Shown here in pieces: positions 8,160 through 14,384 of a stretch of DNA of 64,000 nucleotides. Origin of the DNA: Desulfobacterales bacterium. Its GTDB lineage: Bacteria > Desulfobacterota > Desulfobacteria > Desulfobacterales > JAAELO01. Position 1 is the first letter of the stretch; each line of letters starts with the position of its first letter. The position numbers and the translations under genes are program-made. The notes under the pieces were generated by a model that was not told the DNA's origin, did no database searches, and worked only from the letters and a program-made list of their open reading frames with translations. The DNA lies in the NCBI GenBank assembly GCA_024226555.1, contig JAAELO010000756.1:21115-85114 (forward strand). Direction: 5' to 3'.

Positions 8160-10328
8160 ATGTTACAGGAAATTTTATTAAAAAGACTACATATCTTATC
8201 TGTTGGAAAAGCAGAAACAAACCTTAAGAAGAAATTAGGTTTTCTTGCTGAGTTAGGAAGCATGGGATACAAAGTTACAAATCCTGAAGCTTATAATGAT
8301 TCTGTTCTTCATAACTATTCAGGTACTATTTCAATACTTCAAGAGATGAAGGGTGGAAATGTTAATTATGTACCTTTATTTCAGGGATTCCCAAACGAAG
8401 TACCTGATCAGGACGAATATTTTGTTAAAAGAATAGTGGGATTTGTAAGCAACTATATCAAAGTATCAGAAGGTGAAGCACTCGATAGTGGCTTTATAGT
8501 TCCAGAGTGGCTTTTTGATCTTGAAGAGTTTGGAGCTGATCCAATAACTCAGTTTCAGGACAAATCACTATTTAAGAAAGGTATATTAAGCCAGTTAAAA
8601 CGTAAGAAAGATTCAAATACAGTCTGGTTTGATCTTCAGATTAAAAATCATGATTATGCTATTTGCGCTTTAAAAGAATACTTACAAAGTATTCTTTATT
8701 CAAAATCATCAGTTAAAGAGGAGCTGAAAGACCATATAGTATATCTTTTAAATTACTTTAAAGCAGACGATATTGATGCAGATAGAGTAGTTTTTAAAGA
8801 AACAAAAAGTTATTTGATGAAATTCTACTGGGATAGAAAAGATTATAAAGCATTGGAAAGCTACCTTAAGACTCCAACTGATTGCTTAAGGTTGTTTGCG
8901 GCGTTAACAGATTCAGACACATCATTAACTGCCAAAATAAAGTTTCCAAAGCTTAAGAGAGCTCAGAGAAGGTTTATTTTATACGTTATTAACAGATGCT
9001 CAAATGCTGCTGAAGATATGAATGTTTATAAAGGTTTATGGCTTGAATTAGGTCGCTATCTGCACCCAGGTGAATATAAGGATAGTTATAAAAAAACATA
9101 TGAAGCCTTTGATATATTAAGGAATAAAAAAGTAATTACTTTTAATTCAAGAATAGAATCTTTTATTAAAGATAAGAATATAGATAATTTACTTGATTTG
9201 ATCTCAAAAAGACCAGGTATCTTTGCAAGAAAACTTCACCAGGTCCTTGAGGTTTCAGCCACTGTTTATGAAACAGAAAAAGTACTGACTTCATTTGAGA
9301 GTGTTGTTGATAAGGTAGAACTTAAAAACCTTATGGTTATGGACTCATATTTTAAAACAATAGAACAGTCTGACTTTCGAACTATCATTAACAAAAGGGG
9401 TAAAATTCTTGTGATGGATAATAAGAAAGAAAGAGTTTCAGAAGAGTTTGTAGTAAAGCTATTAGGTATATTTGAAGAAGCTATGATTAGAAAAATAGCT
9501 GAAGACAAAGACAACTGGGTTGATAAAACAGCATGGGTTGACAATGAACTACTAAATTACACTGTACCTCTTCAGCAAAGAGCAGCATCAGATGGACTAA
9601 TGACCTTAGGTCGTGGTAGTAAAATACCTCTGGACGAAGGAAAGGTTTTAAGACTGTTTGTATACTGGAAGCAAAAGGAACAACGAACAGACCTTGACCT
9701 GTCTCTCATTAAATATGATGAGAACATGAAATTTACTGGTCATATCAGTTATACAAATCTTAAATCCGGAGGTATTTTACACTCTGGTGATATTCAGTCA
9801 GCTGAACATGGTGCTGCTGAATTTATAGATATAGATTTGTCCGCCTTAAAGAAGATGAAAGATGTAAGGTATATAGCTACCCAGGTTTATAAATATTCTG
9901 GTGAGAGGTTTCAGGAGATGGATTGCCATTCTGGCTGGATGATTCGGGATAAGGTTAATAAAGACTATAAGTCATTCGATATCAAAACAGTGCAGAATAA
10001 ATTTGACATCAATGGTGCTGGTTCATATGCAATTCCAATAGTTGTTGATGTTGTGAAAAATGAAATTACTTTTGTGGATCTTTATGTAAATGGTGTTAAT
10101 GCAGGAAATAATGTGGAAGGTGCTCATTCTGATATATCTGTTATTACAAGAGAGATGTTAAGAATGATCGACACAAGACCAAACATGTTTGATCTTGCAC
10201 ATCGCAACATTAAAGGAAGATGCGCAGTATTGGTAGAAAATAAAGATGAAGCTGATATTACTTTCGGTATTAAAGATTGTGATTACAACGTTTCGAATAT
10301 CGAGACAGTATTATCAGAACTTATTTAA
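8160..10328 (+). CDS. TerD-domain protein resembling MXAN_6230/SCO0710 'RNA-binding' family
   Basis: 722 aa from the ATG at 8160, preceded by taggag; an in-frame ATG 78 bp upstream lacks a ribosome site. The N-terminal ~470 residues are soluble, largely helical and not assignable to a common domain. From ~res 476 a TerD-like beta domain is visible: LGRGSKIPLDEGKVLRLFVYW (split here as GRGSKIPLDEG then LRLFVYW), DLDLSLIKYDE, and later GAGSYAIPIVVDV. This layout, from memory, fits the MXAN_6230/SCO0710 family that databases label RNA-binding. No Ro60-type vWA MIDAS (DxSxS) is seen. The first tRNA-mimic RNA begins only 14 bp after its stop with no terminator between, so protein and RNA array look co-transcribed. 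Likely role (inference): the protein partner of these RNAs. Confidence 0.65.
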   Translation: MLQEILLKRLHILSVGKAETNLKKKLGFLAELGSMGYKVTNPEAYNDSVLHNYSGTISILQEMKGGNVNYVPLFQGFPNEVPDQDEYFVKRIVGFVSNYIKVSEGEALDSGFIVPEWLFDLEEFGADPITQFQDKSLFKKGILSQLKRKKDSNTVWFDLQIKNHDYAICALKEYLQSILYSKSSVKEELKDHIVYLLNYFKADDIDADRVVFKETKSYLMKFYWDRKDYKALESYLKTPTDCLRLFAALTDSDTSLTAKIKFPKLKRAQRRFILYVINRCSNAAEDMNVYKGLWLELGRYLHPGEYKDSYKKTYEAFDILRNKKVITFNSRIESFIKDKNIDNLLDLISKRPGIFARKLHQVLEVSATVYETEKVLTSFESVVDKVELKNLMVMDSYFKTIEQSDFRTIINKRGKILVMDNKKERVSEEFVVKLLGIFEEAMIRKIAEDKDNWVDKTAWVDNELLNYTVPLQQRAASDGLMTLGRGSKIPLDEGKVLRLFVYWKQKEQRTDLDLSLIKYDENMKFTGHISYTNLKSGGILHSGDIQSAEHGAAEFIDIDLSALKKMKDVRYIATQVYKYSGERFQEMDCHSGWMIRDKVNKDYKSFDIKTVQNKFDINGAGSYAIPIVVDVVKNEITFVDLYVNGVNAGNNVEGAHSDISVITREMLRMIDTRPNMFDLAHRNIKGRCAVLVENKDEADITFGIKDCDYNVSNIETVLSELI

Positions 10329-10342
10329 GGATTAAAAACAAA

Positions 10343-10465
10343 GAGGATTAGATATTATTTCCTTCTACATTCCAAGCCGAAAACGCGGGTTCGATTCCTG
10401 CTCGTCAACCTTTAGTTGATGATAGTTTAGTGGCAGAACATCGGGATAATAGTATCAATTTCCTC
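10343..10465 (+). ncRNA. tRNA-mimic / permuted tRNA unit 1 (Gly-TCC-like)
   Basis: Ends pair: GAGGA (10343-10347) with TCCTC (10461-10465), then GAT/ATC and ATTAT/ATAAT with a 3-nt bulge (AGT). After the conserved TTCCTTCTA comes a tRNA 3' half: ATTCCAA anticodon loop with GCCGA (10376-10380), T arm GCGGG/CCTGC (10385-10401) with loop TTCGATT, and acceptor strand TCGTCAA. A loop CCTTTAG leads into the 5' half: TTGATGA pairs with TCGTCAA, and the D arm resembles tRNA-Gly (AGTTTAGTGGCAGAAC). The half ends at TCGG, which with C10368 would complete the anticodon stem TCGGC/GCCGA. No CCA is encoded. Either a YrlA-type Y RNA or a circularly permuted tRNA-Gly(TCC) gene. Confidence 0.75.
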
Positions 10466-10646
10466 AAAAAACATAAGGATTATAAGAAATAAATATCAAT
10501 AAATTAACAAAGAAAAACCCTCTGAAAGCGAACAAACCAAAATCGTGTTTGTTCTATTGAGTGCCAAACTTTTGAAAAGTTTGATAAACACATTTTGCTG
10601 AAAAAAGATTGATTGTCATTCCTGAGGGGATTTACAATAATCCAAA

Positions 10647-10770
10647 GAGGATTACAGACCATTTCCTTCTTATTAAGATCTATCTGCCGCAGGTTCAACT
10701 CCTGTCCATCAGTTAAATCTGGTGGTAGCTCAGTTGGTAGAGCAATAGAATTAATGGCCTTAATCTCCTC
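10647..10770 (+). ncRNA. tRNA-mimic / permuted tRNA unit 2 (loop ATTAAGA)
   Basis: Outer stem GAGGA/TCCTC (10647-10651, 10766-10770); inner stem CAGACCATT/AATGGCCTT with two mismatches (7 of 9 pairs). Inside: anticodon 3' strand TCTAT (10679-10683), variable CTGCC, T arm GCAGG/CCTGT, acceptor CCATCAG, loop TTAAAT, acceptor CTGGTGG (7 pairs, one G-U), D arm TAGCTCAGTTGGTAGAGC, anticodon 5' strand ATAGA. The joined loop reads ATTAAGA however the junction is placed, giving TAA. That anticodon is leucine's, yet the body is class I with a 5-nt variable loop, so either the loop has drifted or decoding is not its job. Confidence 0.7.
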
Positions 10771-10779
10771 AACATAAAT

Positions 10780-10966
10780 CGGATTAGGTAGTGGGAACCT
10801 CTAATAAGCGGAGTTTTGATTCAAATACAAGGCATGAGAAAAAAATTACCTATGGTTTAAAGGTGATTCCTTTTTCGAAAAACGCAGTATTTGTTCAAAA
10901 GAACAGTTATTAGATGTTCCCTAATACTTCCTTCTAAAAACCTTAAAATAGTATTACCGATTTCCG
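10780..10966 (+). ncRNA. Empty unit: conserved end-stem without tRNA body, split by a MITE
   Basis: Removing the MITE (10793-10921) and one TAAT/TAGT duplicate leaves CGGA-TTA-GGTAATAC-TTCCTTCTA-(14 nt)-GTATTACC-GATT-TCCG. The outer stem CGGA/TCCG and inner stem GGTAATAC/GTATTACC are perfect, with sequences different from the other units, and the TTCCTTCTA motif is kept. Only 14 nt lie where the tRNA body should be. It shows the end-stem is a module that can exist alone, or that a body was deleted. Confidence 0.65.
10793..10921 (+). mobile_element. MITE copy inside the empty RNA unit, TSD TAGT/TAAT
   Basis: Left GGGAACCTCTAATAA, right TTATTAGATGTTCCC. Flanks TAGT (10789-10792) and TAAT (10922-10925) differ by one base. 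Excising it restores the 8-bp stem of the surrounding RNA unit. Confidence 0.85.
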
Positions 10967-10985
10967 TTAATAAAAAATATATTTT

Positions 10986-11062
10986 CTGGGAGTAGATCAG
11001 TCTGGTAGATCGCGTGATTTGGATTCACGAAGCCGCAGGTTCGAATCCTGCTTCCCAGACCA
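10986..11062 (+). tRNA. tRNA-Pro(TGG), copy 1
   Basis: 77 nt with encoded CCA. Acceptor CTGGGAG/TTCCCAG has C1-G72 as in bacterial tRNA-Pro; D stem GATC/GATC; anticodon stem CGTGA/TCACG with loop TTTGGAT (anticodon TGG at 11020-11022); T arm GCAGG/CCTGC with loop TTCGAAT. Position 37 is A where bacterial tRNA-Pro normally has G (the m1G37 site). It lies between the empty unit and unit 3, in the same direction. Confidence 0.9.
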
Positions 11063-11075
11063 TAAAAATAAAAAC

Positions 11076-11206
11076 GAGGATTAGAGATAGCTTCCTTCTA
11101 AATATTTTACCCCGCAGGTCGTAGGTTTGACTCCTACCCAAAAGCAAATGCTTTTGGTAGCTCAGTTGGATAGAGCAGCGGGCCATTAAGCGATCTCATT
11201 TGCCTC
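11076..11206 (+). ncRNA. tRNA-mimic / permuted tRNA unit 3 (Lys-TTT-like loop)
   Basis: Outer GAGG/CCTC; inner GAGATAGCTT (11084-11093) pairs with AAGCGATCTC (11188-11197), 9 of 10 pairs. Core: CCCGC (11111-11115), variable AGGTC, T arm GTAGG/CCTAC with loop TTTGACT (T where C56 is expected), acceptor CCAAAAG plus C, loop AAAT, G plus CTTTTGG (8 perfect pairs), D arm AGCTCAGTTGGATAGAGC, then GCGGG pairing with CCCGC. The joined loop would be (C/A)TTTTAC, anticodon TTT with A37. An extra G-1:C73 pair caps the acceptor, as in unit 1. No CCA encoded. Confidence 0.75.
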
Positions 11207-11252
11207 AACTTAAAAACTAAGAATATATTAAGCTGGCTAAGTAAAAAACTAA

Positions 11253-11340
11253 ATTTGCAAGGCGTCAGCATTTGATCAGGCGCGAAGATGTATGTTTTTA
11301 ATACCTCGAACGTCTGATCTATTGCTGCAACAAAGCAAAT
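11253..11340 (+). ncRNA. Possible structured RNA or repeat between units 3 and 4
   Basis: Nested pairing: ATTTGC/GCAAAT (11253-11258, 11335-11340), CAGCA/TGCTG (11266-11270, 11323-11327), GATCAGGCG/CGTCTGATC (11274-11282, 11311-11319). It lacks tRNA features. Its core is similar, in reverse orientation, to 19315-19363, so it may be a dispersed repeat rather than a dedicated RNA. Confidence 0.4.
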
Positions 11341-11362
11341 GGAGAATTTTTACAACGCCAAA

Positions 11363-11490
11363 GAGGATTACAGACCATTTCCTTCTATCGCCTTTTAAGC
11401 TACAGGTCGCGGGTTCGAGTCCCGCCCAGCAGATTTTGAACTGCTGGTAGCTCAGTTGGTAGAGCAGTAAATAATGGTCTGAATTTCCTC
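11363..11490 (+). ncRNA. tRNA-mimic / permuted tRNA unit 4 (Lys-TTT-like)
   Basis: Best preserved unit. Outer GAGGA/TCCTC (11363-11367, 11486-11490); inner CAGACCATT/AATGGTCTG perfect 9 bp (11371-11379, 11473-11481). Core: GC + loop CTTTTAA + GCTAC (11390-11403), variable AGGTC, T arm GCGGG/CCCGC with loop TTCGAGT, acceptor CCAGCAG, loop ATTTTGAA, CTGCTGG (7 perfect pairs), D arm TAGCTCAGTTGGTAGAGC, then A26 and GTA (11467-11469). GTA + GC completes a perfect anticodon stem with GCTAC only if the halves join after 11469 and before 11390. The result would be a textbook tRNA-Lys(TTT) lacking CCA. Confidence 0.8.
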
Positions 11491-11511
11491 AACAAAAAAA
11501 GAGAGTTTTCT

Positions 11512-11588
11512 CGGGGAGTAGATCAGTCTGGTAGATCGCGTGATTTGGATTCACGAAGTCGCAGGTTCGAGTCCTGCTTCCCCGACCA
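11512..11588 (+). tRNA. tRNA-Pro(TGG), copy 2
   Basis: 77 nt with CCA; acceptor CGGGGAG/TTCCCCG. Nearly identical to copy 1 at 10986, including the unusual anticodon loop TTTGGAT with A37 (anticodon 11546-11548). Two copies of the same isoacceptor and no other canonical tRNA suggest local duplication together with the mimic units around them. Confidence 0.9.
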
Positions 11589-11622
11589 ATATAACATAGC
11601 AAATGGAGATTTCTTACAGAAA

Positions 11623-11750
11623 GAGGACTAAAGATCATTTCCTTCTAACTTTGGGACCCACAGGTCGCAGGTTCAAATCCTGCCCGGAACGAAAGTTTTG
11701 GTGGCCCAGTCTGGGTAGGGCGGTGGGTATATAATGATCTTGATTTCCTC
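11623..11750 (+). ncRNA. tRNA-mimic / permuted tRNA unit 5 (Pro-TGG-like)
   Basis: Outer GAGGA/TCCTC; inner AAGATCATT/AATGATCTT perfect 9 bp. Core: loop TTTGGGA (11650-11656) then CCCAC, variable AGGTC, T arm GCAGG/CCTGC with loop TTCAAAT, acceptor CCGGAAC, GNRA-type loop GAAA, acceptor GTTTTGG (7 pairs, two G-U), D arm GGCCCAGTCTGGGTAGGGC, then GTGGG (11723-11727) pairing with CCCAC. The anticodon loop is the standard Pro(TGG) loop with G37, unlike the two ordinary tRNA-Pro genes here. Acceptor begins G1-C72 rather than Pro's C1-G72, so charging by ProRS is doubtful. Confidence 0.78.
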
Positions 11751-11766
11751 TACTTAAAAAGTGTTT

Positions 11767-11851
11767 GAGGATTAGAAGTTGTTTCCTTCTTAATATTTGC
11801 AGGTTCGACTCCTGCCATGTATGTGGTGAAAATAACAAGTTCAATTTCCTT
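11767..11851 (+). pseudogene. Truncated RNA unit 6: end-stem plus T arm only
   Basis: GAGGA-TTA-GAAGTTGTT-TTCCTTCT at the 5' end and AACAAGTTC-AATTTCCTT at the 3' end pair (8 of 9 in the inner stem). Between them only a T arm, GCAGG/CCTGC with loop TTCGACT, remains; D arm, acceptor and anticodon strands are missing. A MITE is inserted at its 3' edge. Either a decayed unit or a minimal form. Confidence 0.6.
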
Positions 11852-11853
11852 AA

Positions 11854-11983
11854 GGGAACCTCTAATAATTAGAATATTTGATGAAAAACAAGGCATAACA
11901 AAAAATAACGGGTTGATTTTACTACAGTTTTATTTTTGATATAACGATGTGTTTCGCAAAAAGATCAGTTATTAGAGGTTCCC
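11854..11983 (+). mobile_element. MITE copy, TSD TTAA/ATAA
   Basis: Left GGGAACCTCTAATAA, right TTATTAGAGGTTCCC. Flanks TTAA (11850-11853) and ATAA (11984-11987). Inserted at the last bases of RNA unit 6. Confidence 0.85.
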
Positions 11984-12402
11984 ATAAGTTAACTAAGGCA
12001 TTCTTTTTGGTGCGAAAAAGTTATTTTTAAGGCCGAAGATGATGTAATGCTAAGTTGTTCTCAAAAAGATTGAATATGCCCTATTTACATTTTTCTTGCA
12101 TTATTAATAAGTTAAAGTTAAAATTAGGACTAATTTTATTGAAATAACTCAAGGGAACCTCTAATAATTAGAATATTTGATGAAAAACAAGGCATAACAA
12201 AAAACAACGGGTTGATTTTACTACAGTTTTATTTTTGTTATATCTGTGTTTAGCAAAAAGATCAGTTATTAGAAATTCCCTCAATTCTAAAAAATATTAC
12301 TTTCCTGTTTCTGGTTTGCATCTTTAGTTTATAGAACTGATTTTTTAGTTTTTAGATTCCCGATATAGATTCAATTTTAACCTTAAAAATCTGGAGTAAA
12401 CT
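11984..12402. other. Intergenic region with a second MITE
   Basis: 419 bp upstream of the first solute-binding-protein gene. Contains the MITE at 12153-12280 and otherwise AT-rich sequence; no further RNA unit or ORF is seen. Confidence 0.5.
12153..12280 (+). mobile_element. MITE copy, TSD TCAA
   Basis: Perfect 4-bp flanking duplication TCAA (12149-12152, 12281-12284). Internal sequence almost identical to the copy at 11854. Confidence 0.87.
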
Positions 12403-13206
12403 ATGAAAAGTAGATTAATTATCACACTGACTATTCTATTCACTATATCTGTTATTTTTGTTGCAAATCCTATTGCTGCTGATGCCAAAACCCTGCTTAT
12501 CGGAATTGATGTTCAGGATAATTTCCCCTCCATAGGACCTACTGGTACAGAAAATGGTTTAAACCCGGGAATTTTCATAGAAGAGATGCGATATATTGAA
12601 AAAAAGGCAAATATAAATTTTAAGTATAAACGTATACCATGGAAGAAGTGTCTGATTAACCTGAAAAGAGGAAAATTAGATGGTGTCGTCTGCGGGAGTT
12701 ATAAAAAAGAAAGAGGTGTATTTCCGATGACAAGTGCTGGTAAACCAGATTCAAAAAGGCGATTTTCAGATTCAAGTTATTATTTATATGTGAAAAAAGA
12801 TTCCGATCTTAAATGGAATGGGAAAAAATTTAATAAAAGGAATATTCGTATTGGTGCACAACTAGGGTTTTCAATTGTAGCTGTCCTAAAAAAATTAGGT
12901 GTTAGGGTAGATGAAGTAACTTCCATAAAAATAAATTTTAGAAAACTTATGAAGGGTCGTATTATTGGACTTGCTGCCCATGAAGATTCGGGCGATGCTG
13001 CAATGGTAGACTACAGCAATGTAAAGAAACTTAAAATACCTCTAAAAACAAAATCTTACTATTTTATAATGTCACACCAGATTTTTAAATCAAATCCAAA
13101 ACTTGTTAATAAAATCTGGAAAGCATGTGCAACTTTACAAGGGAAAAAACTTAAAAAAATGAAAGCTAAATACAGAGGAAAAAAAGGCTGGGCAGATTTG
13201 AAATAA
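12403..13206 (+). CDS. Periplasmic substrate-binding protein, SBP_bac_3 type
   Basis: 267 aa with a signal peptide (cleavage likely after ADA). The first ~65 mature residues follow the SBP_bac_3 layout: LLIGIDVQDNFPSI, then PGIFIEEMRYIEKKANINF, YKRIPWKKCLINLKRGKLDG (helix plus the Leu-Asp-Gly turn). This family binds amino acids or related solutes and either feeds an ABC transporter or acts with a sensor. No permease or ATPase gene is nearby, so it is an orphan receptor. The lysine-rich C-terminus (GKKLKKMKAKYRGKKGW) is unusual. Two more family members follow at once, suggesting a local paralogue cluster. Confidence 0.8.
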   Translation: MKSRLIITLTILFTISVIFVANPIAADAKTLLIGIDVQDNFPSIGPTGTENGLNPGIFIEEMRYIEKKANINFKYKRIPWKKCLINLKRGKLDGVVCGSYKKERGVFPMTSAGKPDSKRRFSDSSYYLYVKKDSDLKWNGKKFNKRNIRIGAQLGFSIVAVLKKLGVRVDEVTSIKINFRKLMKGRIIGLAAHEDSGDAAMVDYSNVKKLKIPLKTKSYYFIMSHQIFKSNPKLVNKIWKACATLQGKKLKKMKAKYRGKKGWADLK

Positions 13207-13236
13207 GATTAATTTTGAATTGAAAAGGATATTGTA

Positions 13237-13275
13237 GATCTGCTCCTTTTCTTTAAGAGTGTATAAGAGCAGATC
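13237..13275. repeat. Inverted repeat at the border of a higher-GC segment
   Basis: GATCTGCTC (13237-13245) and GAGCAGATC (13267-13275) pair across a 21-nt loop. It lies where base composition rises sharply. It could be a terminator for the upstream gene, but has no T tract. Confidence 0.35.
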
Positions 13276-13519
13276 GTTACCGAAGATCCCATTGTACCCT
13301 GGTGGTTCAGAATTGTCATTTACTGCCTTTTGGCACTCGAACAAGGATACACAATATCTGTTGAAGATCCCCTACTTAGCAAAATCTGTTAACAAGGTTC
13401 TGCTGATGAACTCCGATGTTCTGCCTGAACGGGAAATAGCGGAGACTTTCAGTCTGGTTCAGGGACATACGGTTATTTTGGAATATGGCTTGTCAGGGCT
13501 GTTTTGCATGAGGGAATGA
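13259..13519 (+). pseudogene. Possible gene fragment in higher-GC segment
   Basis: An 86-codon open frame with no ribosome site at its ATG. The translation (for example KVLLMNSDVLPEREIAETFS) looks protein-like but matches no family I recognise. Composition fits the following solute-binding-protein gene, not the AT-rich surroundings. Most likely the C-terminal remnant of a gene imported with its neighbour; it may be non-coding. Confidence 0.25.
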
Positions 13520-13528
13520 GGATATCTG

Positions 13529-14287
13529 ATGCTGCAAAAAATAACGAAGTTCACCATCATCTTAATATTTTTGAACATGGTCGTGAATGCTCAGGAATGT
13601 AAGGTCCTTCGGGTTGCCGGAGCAAATGGGTGGTTACCCATGTCATTTACAGATCCTTCCACCGGTAAACCCGTCGGTGTGGCCTATGATTTCGCCAGAC
13701 TCGTTGGAAAGAAACTCAAGCGTGCTGTAGTAATCCGAAACGAACTGCCCTTTAGGCGGATTCTGAAGTATCTTGAAGACGGAGAGCTTGATATATGCGT
13801 CTCGTTATATTGGAATGAAGAACGTGCTGCAAAATATCTCTTTACCGAGCCATATTTTGTGAATCAAACGCGCGTATGGGTTGTCAAAGGCAAGGAGTTT
13901 CCTTTTAAGACATTTGACGACCTGATTGGGCGTGTTGGTGGGATTCCGGCTGGTGGTAGTCTTGGAGCAAAATTCGATGCATTTGCGAAAGCTCATAATT
14001 TAAAGTTAGAAGAAGTCAAAACCAAAAAGCAACGGTTTTTTAAAATGTTGCGGGGCCGAACGGATTATCTTCTTCAAGACTATTATGATGGGTTAACATT
14101 TCTCAAGCACCATGGGTTACAAGATCAATTTGTGGCCTTAGATCGTCCGCTTTCTGAGAATAAGGTGTATTTTGCAGTGTCACGTAAATCACCCTGTGCC
14201 GATCTGCTTCCTCAGATTAATTACATCATTAAGAAAGCGAAGCAGGACGGTATCATCCAGGCTCTTATTAAGAAATATACCAGGTGA
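13529..14287 (+). CDS. Periplasmic substrate-binding protein, SBP_bac_3 type (foreign composition)
   Basis: 252 aa with a short signal peptide ending near VVNAQ. Family features: LRVAGANGWLPMSFTDPSTG, PVGVAYDFARLVGKKL, then ILKYLEDGELDICVSLYWNEER and TEPYFVNQTRVWV, the usual hinge and ligand segments of polar amino-acid receptors. A gaggatat ribosome site precedes the ATG. Codon use and G+C are visibly higher than the neighbours at 12.4 and 14.4 kb, which suggests recent acquisition. Orphan: no transporter genes follow. Ends 98 bp from the convergent SBP gene. Confidence 0.82.
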   Translation: MLQKITKFTIILIFLNMVVNAQECKVLRVAGANGWLPMSFTDPSTGKPVGVAYDFARLVGKKLKRAVVIRNELPFRRILKYLEDGELDICVSLYWNEERAAKYLFTEPYFVNQTRVWVVKGKEFPFKTFDDLIGRVGGIPAGGSLGAKFDAFAKAHNLKLEEVKTKKQRFFKMLRGRTDYLLQDYYDGLTFLKHHGLQDQFVALDRPLSENKVYFAVSRKSPCADLLPQINYIIKKAKQDGIIQALIKKYTR

Positions 14288-14384
14288 TCATGAGAAGGCA
14301 TTGAACTACTTAAGGATTCTTCACAAAAAAAGAACTGTTGTATGTTTATAAAATTAAAACTTATTTTATAAACGAATCTGCCCG

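Noticed and set aside
10343..10465. Archaeal-type bulge-helix-bulge splice site
   Set aside because: Only unit 1 has a 3-nt bulge, on one strand; other units have long uninterrupted stems.
11635..11844. Open frame on the minus strand across RNA units 5 and 6
   Set aside because: It is the antisense of the structured RNA units with no ribosome site.
10343..11851. Group I introns in tRNA anticodon loops
   Set aside because: Flanks are only ~25 nt on each side, no P3-P8 core is visible, exons do not end in U and introns do not end in G.
10343..11851. Tandem tRNA array with shared halves (3' half of one tRNA followed by 5' half of the next)
   Set aside because: Acceptor and anticodon strands pair only within a unit, not with the neighbouring unit (for example CCAGCAG with CTGCTGG in unit 4).
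10343..11851. Permuted tmRNA
   Set aside because: No tag-peptide ORF or pseudoknots, and several different tRNA identities are present.
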